From: Winogradskyella haliclonae
GTDB lineage: Bacteria; Bacteroidota; Bacteroidia; Flavobacteriales; Flavobacteriaceae
DNA: 64,000 nt
Direction of reading: 5' to 3'
Assembly (NCBI RefSeq): GCF_014635865.1
Contig: NZ_BMDQ01000002.1
Location: 186,001-250,000 of the forward strand
Shown here: positions 45,064 through 54,184 of the stretch, piece after piece
How the letters are laid out: the number at the start of each line of letters is the position of its first letter
Position numbering within the stretch: the stretch's first letter is position 1
Notes under the pieces: generated by a model
Told to the model about the DNA's origin: nothing
Seen by the model: the letters and a program-made list of their open reading frames with translations, nothing else
Databases searched by the model: none
Made by a program: the position numbers and the translations under genes

Positions 45064-45711
45064 ATGAAAATAATTCTAGTAGTCTTAGCACTTATCTGTT
45101 TGCCATCATTAGGGTTTTCTCAATATGAAGAAAACGATTGGAAAGAACGTGATACATGGATGGCACTAGATACCATATTTAACGCTATTGGAGTAGAAGT
45201 AGGGGATTATGTTGCAGATATTGGTTGTCATGAAGGCTACTTGAGTGTACGCTTATCAAAACAGATTGGAGAAAACGGGAAGGTGTTTGCTGTGGATCTT
45301 AGAACGGACCGTTTAGAAACATTAAATGAGATTGCTAAAGATCGTGGTCTTCACAACATTACGACCATAGTGGGTGATTATGATAATCCAAACCTTCCAA
45401 GAGGACTACTAGACACTGTTATTATTATGGATACCTACCATGAAATGGAAGACTATAGGAGCATTCTGAGTCATGTCAAAAAAGCCTTAAAACCTGGTGG
45501 TCAGATTGTAATTATAGAAAAGCTAAAATCACGTATCATTGGAAAATCAAGACAAGAACAAACCAATGCACATAGTTTAAGCAGCAAATATGTGAAACAA
45601 GAATTGCAAAACGCAGGATTTATACTGCGTCATGAAAATAATAATCTGGGCTATTGGGAGAACAATCCTGATAAAGTCATTTGGATGTTGGTCGCATATA
45701 AAAAGAACTAA
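45064..45711 (+). CDS. Exported class I SAM-dependent methyltransferase-like protein
   Basis: 215 residues. Starts with a convincing signal peptide (MKIILVVLALICLPSLGFSQ), then a Rossmann methyltransferase: motif I VADIGCHEGYLSVRLSK, acidic end of strand 2 VFAVDLRTDRL, GDYDNPNLPRGLLDTVIIMDTYHEM and LKPGGQIVIIEKL. Such domains use S-adenosylmethionine, which is not known to be available outside the cytoplasm, so export is odd. Similar signal-bearing methyltransferases occur in Flavobacteria to my knowledge. Substrate unknown. The signal peptide and the lack of any alternative internal ATG before motif I make mis-called start unlikely. Confidence 0.85.
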   Translation: MKIILVVLALICLPSLGFSQYEENDWKERDTWMALDTIFNAIGVEVGDYVADIGCHEGYLSVRLSKQIGENGKVFAVDLRTDRLETLNEIAKDRGLHNITTIVGDYDNPNLPRGLLDTVIIMDTYHEMEDYRSILSHVKKALKPGGQIVIIEKLKSRIIGKSRQEQTNAHSLSSKYVKQELQNAGFILRHENNNLGYWENNPDKVIWMLVAYKKN

Positions 45712-45918
45712 TTAGTGTGATATTGTACAAAAGTCAATACTCCATTTTTTTCTTCTCAAATAGGTCTATACTCAGTTAATGACATCGAGTTTACGAAATT
45801 CACAAACACCTATTTATTTAATAAATAAATTGAGCGAGTAAATGTGTGTGGAATGAATCGATTTGGTCAAAATTAATTAACAAAACTTGATAGCGCTTAT
45901 AAGTTATCATATATTTAA
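45712..45918. other. Non-coding gap before a gene remnant
   Basis: No credible ORF. It contains a small perfect hairpin ATTTATT-TAATA-AATAAAT near 45810-45830 and very AT-rich sequence. With the remnant that follows, it makes a 457-bp stretch without an intact gene. Confidence 0.4.
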
Positions 45919-46155
45919 GTTTTATTAAAATCTACTGTTATCAGAAATATATATACAGCAGCTCAAATTGGCAAACTACAACAAGGTTATATCTTTAATT
46001 TAGGAATTTCAGATTCTTATAAAGACAGCAAGGTTTATGGAGTTATAATTACGCCAAGATGTGATATAGAAAACGAAAAAGTTACTACTTTATGTTGGCA
46101 AACTGACCTCATATCATTTGCTAAAACAATCCTTCGACAAGCTCAGGAAAACTAA
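45919..46155 (+). pseudogene. Remnant of an unidentified protein gene (no start codon)
   Basis: An open frame of 78 codons with protein-like content and no ATG, GTG or TTG: AAQIGKLQQGYIFNLG, SKVYGVIITPRCDIENEKV, TTLCWQTDLISF, then a stop at 46153. The ITPRCDIEN segment resembles the conserved (T/S)xxCDI motif of a group of uncharacterised bacterial proteins linked to accessory regions; this is from memory and weak. The last dozen codons come from a REP-like sequence, so the 3' end was probably replaced. It is too short for the track of 60+ codon ORFs with a start. Confidence 0.45.
46131..46147. repeat. REP-like motif CCTTCGACAAGCTCAGG
   Basis: 17-base sequence that I recognise as a recurrent intergenic motif in many bacterial genomes (core CTTCGACAAGCTCAG). 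Only one copy lies in this window. It overlaps the end of the gene remnant and sits 22 bp from the HNH gene stop. Confidence 0.45.
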
Positions 46156-46168
46156 GTGAATGGCCAGT

Positions 46169-46507
46169 TCAATGAAGGTCATCATGACAAGGCTTACAAA
46201 CAGATTCTAGCCATTCTATAGGTTCTTTACCAATGTTATATTTAGCATAACGGGTATGATGGACTTGTGTAGCTCGTTGACCACAATACACACATGTCCA
46301 ATTATCCCGTCTTAAAACGACATAACGTTTACGTTGCCAAGCATCAGATTTTAAATAAACGTTTCTATAATAATCACGTCGAGCAATTCTTTTTTTATCC
46401 CATAAGTATCTTTTAAATCTTAGCAATGAGATGTAACCAATTATAACAATGACTCCAATTAATATTGTTTTATAGTCATCACTTGTCAATTGAGAAAGCT
46501 TTTCCAT
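46169..46507 (-). CDS. HNH endonuclease domain protein with N-terminal membrane helix
   Basis: 112 residues. A hydrophobic helix at about 14-32 (ILIGVIVIIGYISLLRF) precedes a basic linker and an HNH domain: WQRKRYVVLRRDNWTCVYCG, ATQVHHTRY, then LESVCKPCHDDLH. Two CxxC pairs (CVYC, CKPC) should bind zinc, and VHH with the terminal H form the catalytic ββα-metal motif. HNH domains nick or cleave nucleic acid; a membrane anchor is unusual and suggests a role at the envelope, such as acting on incoming DNA. It stands alone next to the gene remnant. Confidence 0.85.
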   Translation of the reverse strand: MEKLSQLTSDDYKTILIGVIVIIGYISLLRFKRYLWDKKRIARRDYYRNVYLKSDAWQRKRYVVLRRDNWTCVYCGQRATQVHHTRYAKYNIGKEPIEWLESVCKPCHDDLH

Positions 46508-46661
46508 ACTCTAAGATAATGAATACTAAGGCAATAGCTCTTGGTCCCATAAAATTTTATTCATTTCATTCTTATTGTTTTTAAGTGGAACGACTATATT
46601 TTAGGCTATACAAATGCAATTATCCAGTGGATGATTGTATTTTTATATAAAATACTTTTCA

Positions 46662-47324
46662 ATGACATTTCACTTTTATCACTTTCTTTTTATAACAAGT
46701 CTTTTCAGCTTAAATTTTGCAAATGCACAAATTTTTGTAGATGACGTTGAACGCGTTGGTATAGTTACTATTGATTATTGTGTTGATAATAGTGGCAAAC
46801 GCTATGATATTAATATTAACCAGGAAAAAAGTACTTATAAGGACGAAGGCTGGCAACTAGGATGCTTGGATCACTTTAAAAAAGGTTATCTAGCTTATCC
46901 ACAAAAAATGATAAATGAATGCTGGCAATCCGTTTATTATTTTGTCAATTCAAAATATAAAACGCACGAATTACCCAAAGAAGATTATGTAAAATGTAAA
47001 GCATTTCATCGTGGTAAATTTAAATACGAAAGTCCTGCATTCAGTGATTCAGTAATAAAAAGAAGAAAAAAGCGCCAAATTGAAACTGGTGAAAATATTT
47101 CTGGTGGTCGTCAAGTTTATAAAATAAATTGGATTAGTGACCATGAGTATACACTTGACACACGTAGAATGTCTTTAATTAAAGACAAACATAAAGTTGG
47201 CAATTTTATTAATGTAGAAATCATTGAAGTTATAAATGATAATACTTATTTATACAAAGCATTCATAAAAGATAAAGAGAATGATGACATTGTATTTGGC
47301 CTAATAACAAAGATTTCTAACTAA
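46662..47324 (+). CDS. Secreted protein of unknown function (lipocalin-like C-terminal module)
   Basis: 220 residues from ATG 46662, signal peptide ending NFANAQ; a TTG at 46635 in frame adds nothing. The first mature half has Cys-containing segments (IDYCVDNSGKRYDI, WQLGCLDHFKKG). The second half (CKAFHRGKFKYESP, SDSVIKRRKKRQIETGE, YKINWISDHEYTLDTRRM, VEIIEVINDNTYLYKA) fits a short Bacteroidota family in which FKTGxF ... Q-x-E ... WxxxCxYxL repeats; members are sometimes mis-annotated as topoisomerase fragments. Function unknown. Confidence 0.65.
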   Translation: MTFHFYHFLFITSLFSLNFANAQIFVDDVERVGIVTIDYCVDNSGKRYDININQEKSTYKDEGWQLGCLDHFKKGYLAYPQKMINECWQSVYYFVNSKYKTHELPKEDYVKCKAFHRGKFKYESPAFSDSVIKRRKKRQIETGENISGGRQVYKINWISDHEYTLDTRRMSLIKDKHKVGNFINVEIIEVINDNTYLYKAFIKDKENDDIVFGLITKISN

Positions 47325-47534
47325 TTACTACTTAATAATCAAATACTAAAAATGCTCTATAATTTATATTATGTAAAATATAGATTATTACAAACTCTAA
47401 CTATGGTCATTTATCGAGAATATTATCCATTTACGAACGCTTAGCGAAAAATTAAGTTACTCAACTATGATATAACCAAACTATAAGCATCCGTTTTTAA
47501 ATTGCATAAGCCCTCGATTTAAAACTTATGTATT

Positions 47535-47804
47535 ATGGATAAAAATCTCGCCTTATTCACGCAAATCAATAGTTTATCGTATTGGTTACTTCAAGAAAGC
47601 AATTTTAAAAGCTCCGTAAACTTAGATGCTAACGACGATAGTTTCTTTATTACCATCAAAGATGGTTTCGAGTCTATTTACAAGCACCATATTGAGGATT
47701 TTAGTAAAAAAGACAGTCGTTTCCTAAGAATTGAGCTCTCTTCTATTGTATCGCATTTGTTGCAGATTAAGCGTTCTATACAAGACCACAAACAAGCATC
47801 GTAA
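47535..47804 (+). CDS. Small conserved-looking hypothetical protein
   Basis: 89 residues, cytoplasmic, mixed helices (NSLSYWLLQESNFKSSVNL, FLRIELSSIVSHLLQIKRSIQD). No motif recognised. The reading frame is well formed, ends with a proper stop, and lies 91 bp before topoisomerase III on the same strand. Coding likelihood is judged from composition only. Confidence 0.6.
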   Translation: MDKNLALFTQINSLSYWLLQESNFKSSVNLDANDDSFFITIKDGFESIYKHHIEDFSKKDSRFLRIELSSIVSHLLQIKRSIQDHKQAS

Positions 47805-47895
47805 AGCTGTTAATATATATTTATTAATTCTTAACAGATTAAGACTTATAATTTGCATTTTTGGTTATTTTGGAAGCTTAAAATTGACCAAATAA

Positions 47896-50190
47896 GTGAA
47901 AGTCTGTATTGCCGAAAAACCTAGTGTTGCCCGTGAAATTGCTGCTGTTCTTGGTGCTACAACCAAGCGTGATGGCTATTTTGAAGGCAATGGCTATGTC
48001 GTCACTTACACTTTTGGACATCTCTGCACACTTAAAGAACCTAACGATTATAAACCCTATTGGAAAAGTTGGGATTTAAACAACTTGCCCATGCTCCCAG
48101 AGAAATTTGAAGTCAAAGTCTCTGATAATGAAGGCGTAAAAAAACAATTCAATATTGTAAAAAGCCTTTTTGATAAAGCTGAAGTGGTCATTAACTGCGG
48201 TGATGCGGGTCAAGAAGGCGAATTGATTCAGCGTTGGGTATTAAACGAAGCCAATTATAAAGGTCAGGTAAAACGGCTTTGGATTTCATCTCTAACGACC
48301 GAGGCCATAAAAGAAGGTTTTGAAAACTTAAAACCCTCTGAAGACTACGACAACCTCTATTATGCGGGCTTTTCGCGATCTATTGGCGATTGGCTATTAG
48401 GGATTAATGCCACACGTTTATATACTGTAAAACATGGTGGTTATAAGCAAGTCTTATCGGTGGGTCGTGTGCAAACCCCAACCTTAGCCATGCTCGTCAA
48501 ACGTTTTAAGGCCATTGAAAATTTTAAGCCGCAACCCTACTGGGAGCTACAAACCACGTACAGAGACACCCTTTTTAATTATGAAGAGGGCCGTTTTCTA
48601 AAAATGGAAGATGGTGAAGTATTGGCTAATAAAGTTAAAGAAGATCAGTTCGAAATTGTATCTGTGACCAAAAAGAAAGGCACAGAATACGCACCCAAAC
48701 TCTTTGATTTAACGGGATTACAGGTGTATTGTAATACCAAATTTGGCATGTCTGCAGATGAGACTTTAAAGGCTGCACAGCGTTTGTATGAGCAAAAAGC
48801 CATCTCATATCCTAGAGTAGACACGACTTTTTTGCCTAATGATGTTTATCCTAAAGTTAAAGGCATTTTAAGCAAGCTGACCAACTATTCAGTCTTGACG
48901 TCTCCTCTACTTGATAAAAAGATTAAAAAATCAGCAAAAGTCTTTAATGATAAAAAAGTTACAGATCACCATGCCATTATTCCTACCGGAATGCAAATTA
49001 GTATGCAACATGGTGACCAAAAGGTTTACGATGCGATTGTAAAACGCTTTATCGCTGTGTTTTATGAGGATTGTAAAGTGTCTAATACCATAGTTATTGG
49101 GCAAGCGGCTGATGTAAAGTTTAGAACTACCGGAAAAGAAATACTGTCTAAAGGTTGGCGTGTGGTGTTTGAGTCTAGCCAAAGCAATGCTAAAAAAGAA
49201 AGCCTCTTACCTACTTTTGAAAAAGGCGAAAAAGGCCCACATGAGCCGTCGTTTATAGAGAAACAGACCAAACCGCCTAATCAATTTACCGAGGCCTCTC
49301 TCCTACGTGCTATGGAAACCGCTGGCAAACAAGTGGATGACGAAGAGTTGCGTGACATCATGAAAGAAAACGGTATCGGTCGTCCATCAACTCGTGCCAA
49401 TATTATTGAAACACTGTTTAAGCGCAAATATATTAAGCGCAATAAGAAACAGATTTTGCCCACCGTTACTGGGATTCAGCTGATTGATACCATCCAGAAT
49501 CAATTGCTAAAGTCTGCAGAGCTGACTGGAACTTGGGAAAAACAGCTAAAGGATATTGAAAAAGGCGAGTATTCTGCATCAGCGTTTATAAAGAGTATGA
49601 AACGCATGGTGGATGCCTTGGTTTATGAAGTGCGAACAGAGAAAGTTACGACACGTATATCGGCAGTAAATAATAAATCTGCAAAAACGCCAAAGACAAG
49701 ATCTAAAACGTCTAAAGGCGTCGTTGGCAATACTTGTCCTAAATGCAAATCTGGGCAATTGATTAAAGGAAAAACGGCTTTTGGTTGCAACCACTACGGA
49801 ACGTCTTGTGATTTTACCTTGCCGTTTAAATTTGAGAATAAAAAGATATCAGAAAATCAGTTAGTTAGACTTTTAAGTAAAGGTTCGACAGTGAACCTTA
49901 AAGGATTTAAAATCAATAATATAACTACAGAAGGCTTATTACGTTTTGATGCTGATTTTAAATTAAAATTTGAACCAAAAAAAGGAACTCATCCTCAATC
50001 ACAAACCCCAGAAAATACCTGTCCAAAATGCAAAAAAGGCAGCATCATCAAAGGGAAAACCGCCTATGGTTGTTCTGATTATAAATTGGGCTGTGATTTT
50101 AGATTTTCGTATGACTTGCTACGCGAAAAAACTGCAGGTCAAGAACTGACAAAGCCATTGGTTTATAAAATACTAAACGAGAATACATAA
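47896..50190 (+). CDS. topB: DNA topoisomerase III (type IA)
   Basis: 764 residues. The start is GTG at 47896: an in-frame TAA is immediately upstream and no ATG is near. The Toprim domain opens the protein (VCIAEKPSVAREIAAVLG, later NCGDAGQEGELIQRW), and the catalytic tyrosine is Tyr305 in ISYPRVDT. ENGIGRPSTRANIIETL is another type IA signature. Two C-terminal zinc-finger units (CPKCKSGQLIKGKTAFGC... and CPKCKKGSIIKGKTAYGC...) occur at about 614-640 and 698-730. It relaxes and decatenates DNA through a single-strand break. A bidirectional hairpin at 50191-50226 follows. Confidence 0.96.
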   Translation: MKVCIAEKPSVAREIAAVLGATTKRDGYFEGNGYVVTYTFGHLCTLKEPNDYKPYWKSWDLNNLPMLPEKFEVKVSDNEGVKKQFNIVKSLFDKAEVVINCGDAGQEGELIQRWVLNEANYKGQVKRLWISSLTTEAIKEGFENLKPSEDYDNLYYAGFSRSIGDWLLGINATRLYTVKHGGYKQVLSVGRVQTPTLAMLVKRFKAIENFKPQPYWELQTTYRDTLFNYEEGRFLKMEDGEVLANKVKEDQFEIVSVTKKKGTEYAPKLFDLTGLQVYCNTKFGMSADETLKAAQRLYEQKAISYPRVDTTFLPNDVYPKVKGILSKLTNYSVLTSPLLDKKIKKSAKVFNDKKVTDHHAIIPTGMQISMQHGDQKVYDAIVKRFIAVFYEDCKVSNTIVIGQAADVKFRTTGKEILSKGWRVVFESSQSNAKKESLLPTFEKGEKGPHEPSFIEKQTKPPNQFTEASLLRAMETAGKQVDDEELRDIMKENGIGRPSTRANIIETLFKRKYIKRNKKQILPTVTGIQLIDTIQNQLLKSAELTGTWEKQLKDIEKGEYSASAFIKSMKRMVDALVYEVRTEKVTTRISAVNNKSAKTPKTRSKTSKGVVGNTCPKCKSGQLIKGKTAFGCNHYGTSCDFTLPFKFENKKISENQLVRLLSKGSTVNLKGFKINNITTEGLLRFDADFKLKFEPKKGTHPQSQTPENTCPKCKKGSIIKGKTAYGCSDYKLGCDFRFSYDLLREKTAGQELTKPLVYKILNENT

Positions 50191-50226
50191 AAAAGCCACT
50201 ATCAATACGATAATGGCTTCTTTTTT
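50191..50226. terminator. Bidirectional terminator between topB and the cold-shock gene
   Basis: GCCACTATC / GATAATGGC stem (one mismatch; 50195-50203, 50209-50217), flanked by A runs on the left and six T on the right, so it can stop both converging transcripts. Confidence 0.82.
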
Positions 50227-50242
50227 ATAAGATTAGCGTGCT

Positions 50243-50701
50243 CTATACGAGTTTTACTCTTACTGCATTCATACCACGTTGTCCTTTTTCGAGTTCGAAT
50301 TCTACCTTGTCATTTTCGGCAATTTCATCTATTAAACCGCTAACGTGACAGAAATACTTTTCGTTATTCTCATCATCAATAATAAATCCAAAACCTTTTG
50401 ATGTGTCAAAGAAGTTAACTTTTCCTTTTCTGATGGGGTCTATTTCTTCTTTTTCTCCAGGCAAAGTCTTAGGAATACTTACTTCAATATTTTCAGCTTC
50501 AATTTCGATTTTATGCTCTGGATCTGGTGGTGTATCTGTTAAATTACCATTGTAATCCACATATGCAATCGGTATGCCTTCAGAACCGTTAGCCTCCTTC
50601 TCTGCTTTTCGCGCCTCCATCTTCTTACGCTTATCCTCACGTTTTTTTAAACGCTTTTTTTCTTTTTCACTTTTGCTAAATGTCTGTTGTGATCTACCCA
50701 T
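50243..50701 (-). CDS. Cold-shock domain protein with basic N-terminal extension
   Basis: 152 residues. Residues about 90-152 are a cold-shock domain: GKVNFFDTSKGFGFIIDDENNEKYF, then CHVSGLIDEIAENDKVEFELEKGQRGMNAVRV in part, with the RNP1 (KGFGFI) and RNP2-like (YFCHV) nucleic-acid-binding motifs. The N-terminal 40 residues are strongly basic (SEKEKKRLKKREDKRKKMEARKAEKE), and residues 45-85 are a Pro/Glu-rich linker. It is probably an RNA chaperone; long CSD forms like this are common in Flavobacteria. Confidence 0.92.
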   Translation of the reverse strand: MGRSQQTFSKSEKEKKRLKKREDKRKKMEARKAEKEANGSEGIPIAYVDYNGNLTDTPPDPEHKIEIEAENIEVSIPKTLPGEKEEIDPIRKGKVNFFDTSKGFGFIIDDENNEKYFCHVSGLIDEIAENDKVEFELEKGQRGMNAVRVKLV

Positions 50702-50787
50702 GTATTATTTGATACTGTTTCGTTATGTGCATAAATATAGTATTAAAGATGGATTAAGCACTGTAATTTCTTGACTATCTATACAAA

Positions 50788-51219
50788 CTAATGATTTAAT
50801 GCTATTGATTGAGGTTTAGAGTCCACCTTTTCCCATAAATAGTCCGATGTTAAACGGAAACTTCCCAAATGTTCAAAATCACAGGTATCTGGATTAATAA
50901 TAGATAAAAAGGGTTGGTCCTTTGCATTATTATACAAATGATAAATCTCACCAATTATAGGCTCAAAACTGAATTTTGAAGCCGTGATAAGTTCATTATA
51001 CTCTAGAACCTTCATCAAGGCTTCATACTCAGCTTTTAAAGCTTCATATTTTGTTTTTAGATGCTTGTTAGCCTTATATATCTGTGAATTTTTCCAACTG
51101 CCATTGTTTGGTGCTTTGATTTGTGGTGCACTAAAACTTGTGGCATAAGGCAAAAAGGCAGCGTTATACTGTTCTTTTTCTTCATCATAAACCACCATGT
51201 CTGGCTTTTTCTCTTTCAT
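50788..51219 (-). CDS. DUF2452 domain-containing protein
   Basis: 143 residues, cytoplasmic. Pattern LPYATSFSAPQIKAPN, then a helical middle (KYEALKAEYEALMKVLEYNELI), ASKFSFEPIIGEIYHLY and GSFRLTSDYLWE matches DUF2452. Function is unknown. It starts nine bases after the large metalloprotease gene, so the two are very likely one transcript. Confidence 0.85.
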   Translation of the reverse strand: MKEKKPDMVVYDEEKEQYNAAFLPYATSFSAPQIKAPNNGSWKNSQIYKANKHLKTKYEALKAEYEALMKVLEYNELITASKFSFEPIIGEIYHLYNNAKDQPFLSIINPDTCDFEHLGSFRLTSDYLWEKVDSKPQSIALNH

Positions 51220-51228
51220 TCTAAAATT

Positions 51229-53715
51229 TTATTTTGGATCTAAAATTGAATTCACACGTTCTAAGCAATCTCTATAATGGTACTTCGTCTCTGTGTTTAC
51301 TGCTGAATTTGAAGCAGTTCTTAAACGTTGTTTTAAGACATTTAATTCGCCTCTAACCAAAGCTCTAACATCAGATTGATTAACGTTGTAATACTTGCGA
51401 GAAAAACGTCTATTCATTTCTCCTGTCATTAAATTACCCAACTGATCAATATGCGCACGTTGCAAATTACGTCTATACACTGTTACATTTTGACCAAAAT
51501 TTGCTTCTGACCAAACACCTTTACGTAAATCACGTAGCATCTCCAATGCTGAATAATTACTGGCATCTAAAGCCTTATAATCTATCAATCGCCCTAAAGT
51601 TTCAAAGCTTAACAAGCGGTTAAGGTGTCTGGCTTGCAGGCCTCTTAAACGCTCCGTATAACCTGCATAATCAATTTTATTGAGAATATTTTTATCTACC
51701 AACCATGTTGGGCTAACAAATGCATTTTTATGCAACCATTGCATGGCTGCCTTTTGTTCAGCCTTAGGAACCATAGTGTATACATTACCTCCTTGAGATG
51801 GGTTTTGAGTATCCTCATAAACACCACCAACATGCGACGTTACATGACCAATATATCGATTCCAAACACCTAGCATCTCTCCATAAAGCTCACCTAAATC
51901 CTCATAGTTATTAGTTTGGTCGCTTGTCCATTGTGGCAAATTAGCAGCGACAATCTTAAGATTACTTAATCCATAAGTACTCGCTTTAATACTATTGTTT
52001 CCGATATCTTCAGTCTGCGATCTTGGGTCAAAACGACTGCCTTGACTACCAAACATATACTTTGGGTCACCAGCTTTTGAAGACACCAACTGATCTAAAA
52101 TTGTACGCTCTGCATCTGCAGAATTTGTACCTGGATAATAGCGGTAGCCAAAATTAATAGCATAATCATCATAAGGACCTAATTGTCTTATAAAACGAAT
52201 GTTCTGATCACCAGGTTGTGCTATGTAGTTATAGCGTGCATAGTCCATTATAGTTGCTGCGATACCATTTTTTTGAGTAAAAGCACCATCTCTATAATTC
52301 TCAACATCATAGGCATAACTAGCTGCCATATTATGAGGCAAGCCTAAGGTATGGCCAACTTCGTGAGCAATGACCATTTTCATCATTTCTCCAATTTCAG
52401 ATTCTGGCGTGTCTAAAGTACGTGCCGAAGGATTCGCTGCTCCCGTTTCTAATAAATAACGGTTACGATAAGAACGCAAATGGTTATGATACCAAATGAT
52501 ATCGCTTTCTATTATTTCTCCTGTTCTTGGGTCAGAAACACTTGGTCCTGTTGCATTACGTGTTGTACTTGCCACATAGCGAATCACTGAGTAACGGATA
52601 TCTTCTGGGCTAAAATCTGGATCTTCCTCTTTTGTCGGTGGGTCTTTAGCAATAATGGCATTTTTAAAACCTGCAGCTTCAAAAGCTTTTTGCCATAACT
52701 CCACACCTTCTTTCATGTACGAACGAAATTTCTCTGGTGTTGCAGGATCTAAATAATAAACAATAGGTTTTATAGGCTCAACTAATTCTCCTCGCCTATA
52801 GGCTTCAATATCTTTTGGGACTAATCGCCAACGACGAATATATGTTTTGCGATCCGCCTTTAGTTTTTCACTACTGTAATCGTATTTACTTAATGTAAAC
52901 CAACCAACACGCTCATCAAAATAACGGGGTTGCATTAAATCTTTAGGCAACAGAATCATGGATTGATTCATTTGGACACTAATAGACTCATCTCCTGTAT
53001 TCACAGGTGGTTCAGAAGCATTGTATGTAAAGTCTTGAATCACTTCAATATTCTCTGGGAAGCTTTTCATTGAATTGATAAAACTTCTTGATTTGTCCAA
53101 ATTTCTAACCTTATATTGTTTTCTGAATCGCGATGGCAAACCACTTAATGCTTTTACGTCTGTACCGTAAAAAGAACTAACATCGATAACCACAGCTGTA
53201 GAATCTTTTGAAATCGCTTGGATATCAAATGCATACAAAGTAGGTTCATAGTTATTATTCTGAACAGATATATTTATTGGCAAGCTGTCTTGTGCTACCG
53301 CACTGTACGATTTCTCTTTGATTAAAACCTTATTCTTAAAACGTTGCCATCTTACTAAGCGTGTATTGGTTTTGGTACCGGCGTTGACATATCCACCTCC
53401 AAGGCCAGAAGGCAACTTTGCAAAGCGACTCACTAATAACATATCGGTATCAAGATAGTCATTAGGAATTTCGAAAAAGTACTTCTCTCCTACTTGGTGC
53501 ACTTTAAATAAGCCATCGTCCGTAATAGCATCTTTTGTAATTACTTTATCGTAATCTTTAATTTTTCCTTTCTTTTTTGGTGCTGGCTTAGGTTTTGCCT
53601 GTTCAGTTTTAGCGTCTTTTTTACGTTTACGCTTAGATTGTGCTTCTACATAGCTAAAGCTTAAAAGCATTGATAGACATAGTGTTACAGCTAAATTTTT
53701 TCTTAGAGAAATCAT
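51229..53715 (-). CDS. Zinc-dependent metalloprotease (DUF5117/DUF4953 type), secreted
   Basis: 828 residues, signal peptide ending SFSYVEAQ, then a Lys-rich linker. The zinc site is HEVGHTLGLPHN with His451, Glu452, His455 and His461, and a conserved Met turn-like region (IMDYARYNY) follows. DIRYSVIRYVAS, ATRNATGPSVSDPRTGEI and MVPKAEQKAAMQWLHKN-type segments identify the Bacteroidota group with DUF5118, DUF5117 and DUF4953 regions. No sorting domain, so probably periplasmic or outer-membrane associated. It is followed by the DUF2452 gene. Confidence 0.92.
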   Translation of the reverse strand: MISLRKNLAVTLCLSMLLSFSYVEAQSKRKRKKDAKTEQAKPKPAPKKKGKIKDYDKVITKDAITDDGLFKVHQVGEKYFFEIPNDYLDTDMLLVSRFAKLPSGLGGGYVNAGTKTNTRLVRWQRFKNKVLIKEKSYSAVAQDSLPINISVQNNNYEPTLYAFDIQAISKDSTAVVIDVSSFYGTDVKALSGLPSRFRKQYKVRNLDKSRSFINSMKSFPENIEVIQDFTYNASEPPVNTGDESISVQMNQSMILLPKDLMQPRYFDERVGWFTLSKYDYSSEKLKADRKTYIRRWRLVPKDIEAYRRGELVEPIKPIVYYLDPATPEKFRSYMKEGVELWQKAFEAAGFKNAIIAKDPPTKEEDPDFSPEDIRYSVIRYVASTTRNATGPSVSDPRTGEIIESDIIWYHNHLRSYRNRYLLETGAANPSARTLDTPESEIGEMMKMVIAHEVGHTLGLPHNMAASYAYDVENYRDGAFTQKNGIAATIMDYARYNYIAQPGDQNIRFIRQLGPYDDYAINFGYRYYPGTNSADAERTILDQLVSSKAGDPKYMFGSQGSRFDPRSQTEDIGNNSIKASTYGLSNLKIVAANLPQWTSDQTNNYEDLGELYGEMLGVWNRYIGHVTSHVGGVYEDTQNPSQGGNVYTMVPKAEQKAAMQWLHKNAFVSPTWLVDKNILNKIDYAGYTERLRGLQARHLNRLLSFETLGRLIDYKALDASNYSALEMLRDLRKGVWSEANFGQNVTVYRRNLQRAHIDQLGNLMTGEMNRRFSRKYYNVNQSDVRALVRGELNVLKQRLRTASNSAVNTETKYHYRDCLERVNSILDPK

Positions 53716-53827
53716 TAGGAATTGGTTATTAAGTTAGTTAAACAGTGTAAAGGTAATTAATAGAAAATTAGTTTTTATTGAATTCTTAAAAGCTGTTAAA
53801 ATCAACTCATAATCTCTTATTCTACAG

Positions 53828-53835
53828 TATTTTTG
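53828..53835 (+). promoter_or_regulatory. Candidate -7 box for the DUF3817/MscS pair
   Basis: TATTTTTG, exact TAnnTTTG, 24 bp before the ATG at 53860. No obvious TTG at -33. Confidence 0.42.
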
Positions 53836-53859
53836 CACTCGTAATAATTTGATTAGTCT

Positions 53860-54144
53860 ATGGTAAATATTTTCAGAATTACAGCATTTTTAGAAGGCGT
53901 GTCTTATTTGCTTCTATTATTTGTGGCGGTGCCAATTAAATACTTAAATGGTGAACCTCAATATGTAAAACTCTTAGGAATGCCACATGGCTTACTATTT
54001 GTCGCTTACATTGTCTTAGCGATTTGGTTAAAACCCGATTTTAAATGGAATCAGAAAACATTTTTAATCGTTCTTGTAGCTTCGCTTATTCCTTTTGGAA
54101 CCTTTTATGTTGATAAGAAATATTTAAAACCGCATTCTGCTTAA
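53860..54144 (+). CDS. DUF3817 domain-containing membrane protein
   Basis: 94 residues with three hydrophobic helices. RITAFLEGVSYLLLLFVAVPIKYL, then VKLLGMPHGLLFVAYIVLAIWL and a final helix give the typical DUF3817 pattern (EGxSxxxL ... GxxHGxxF). Function unknown; an inner-membrane protein. It precedes the MscS-type channel by 40 bp on the same strand. Confidence 0.88.
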   Translation: MVNIFRITAFLEGVSYLLLLFVAVPIKYLNGEPQYVKLLGMPHGLLFVAYIVLAIWLKPDFKWNQKTFLIVLVASLIPFGTFYVDKKYLKPHSA

Positions 54145-54184
54145 CTAATATTTGCTAGGTTTATATAGAAATTTCTTCGACCTA

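Noticed and set aside
46131-46147. REP-like motif as an integration attachment site
   Set aside because: Only one copy in the window and no integrase or tRNA gene nearby.
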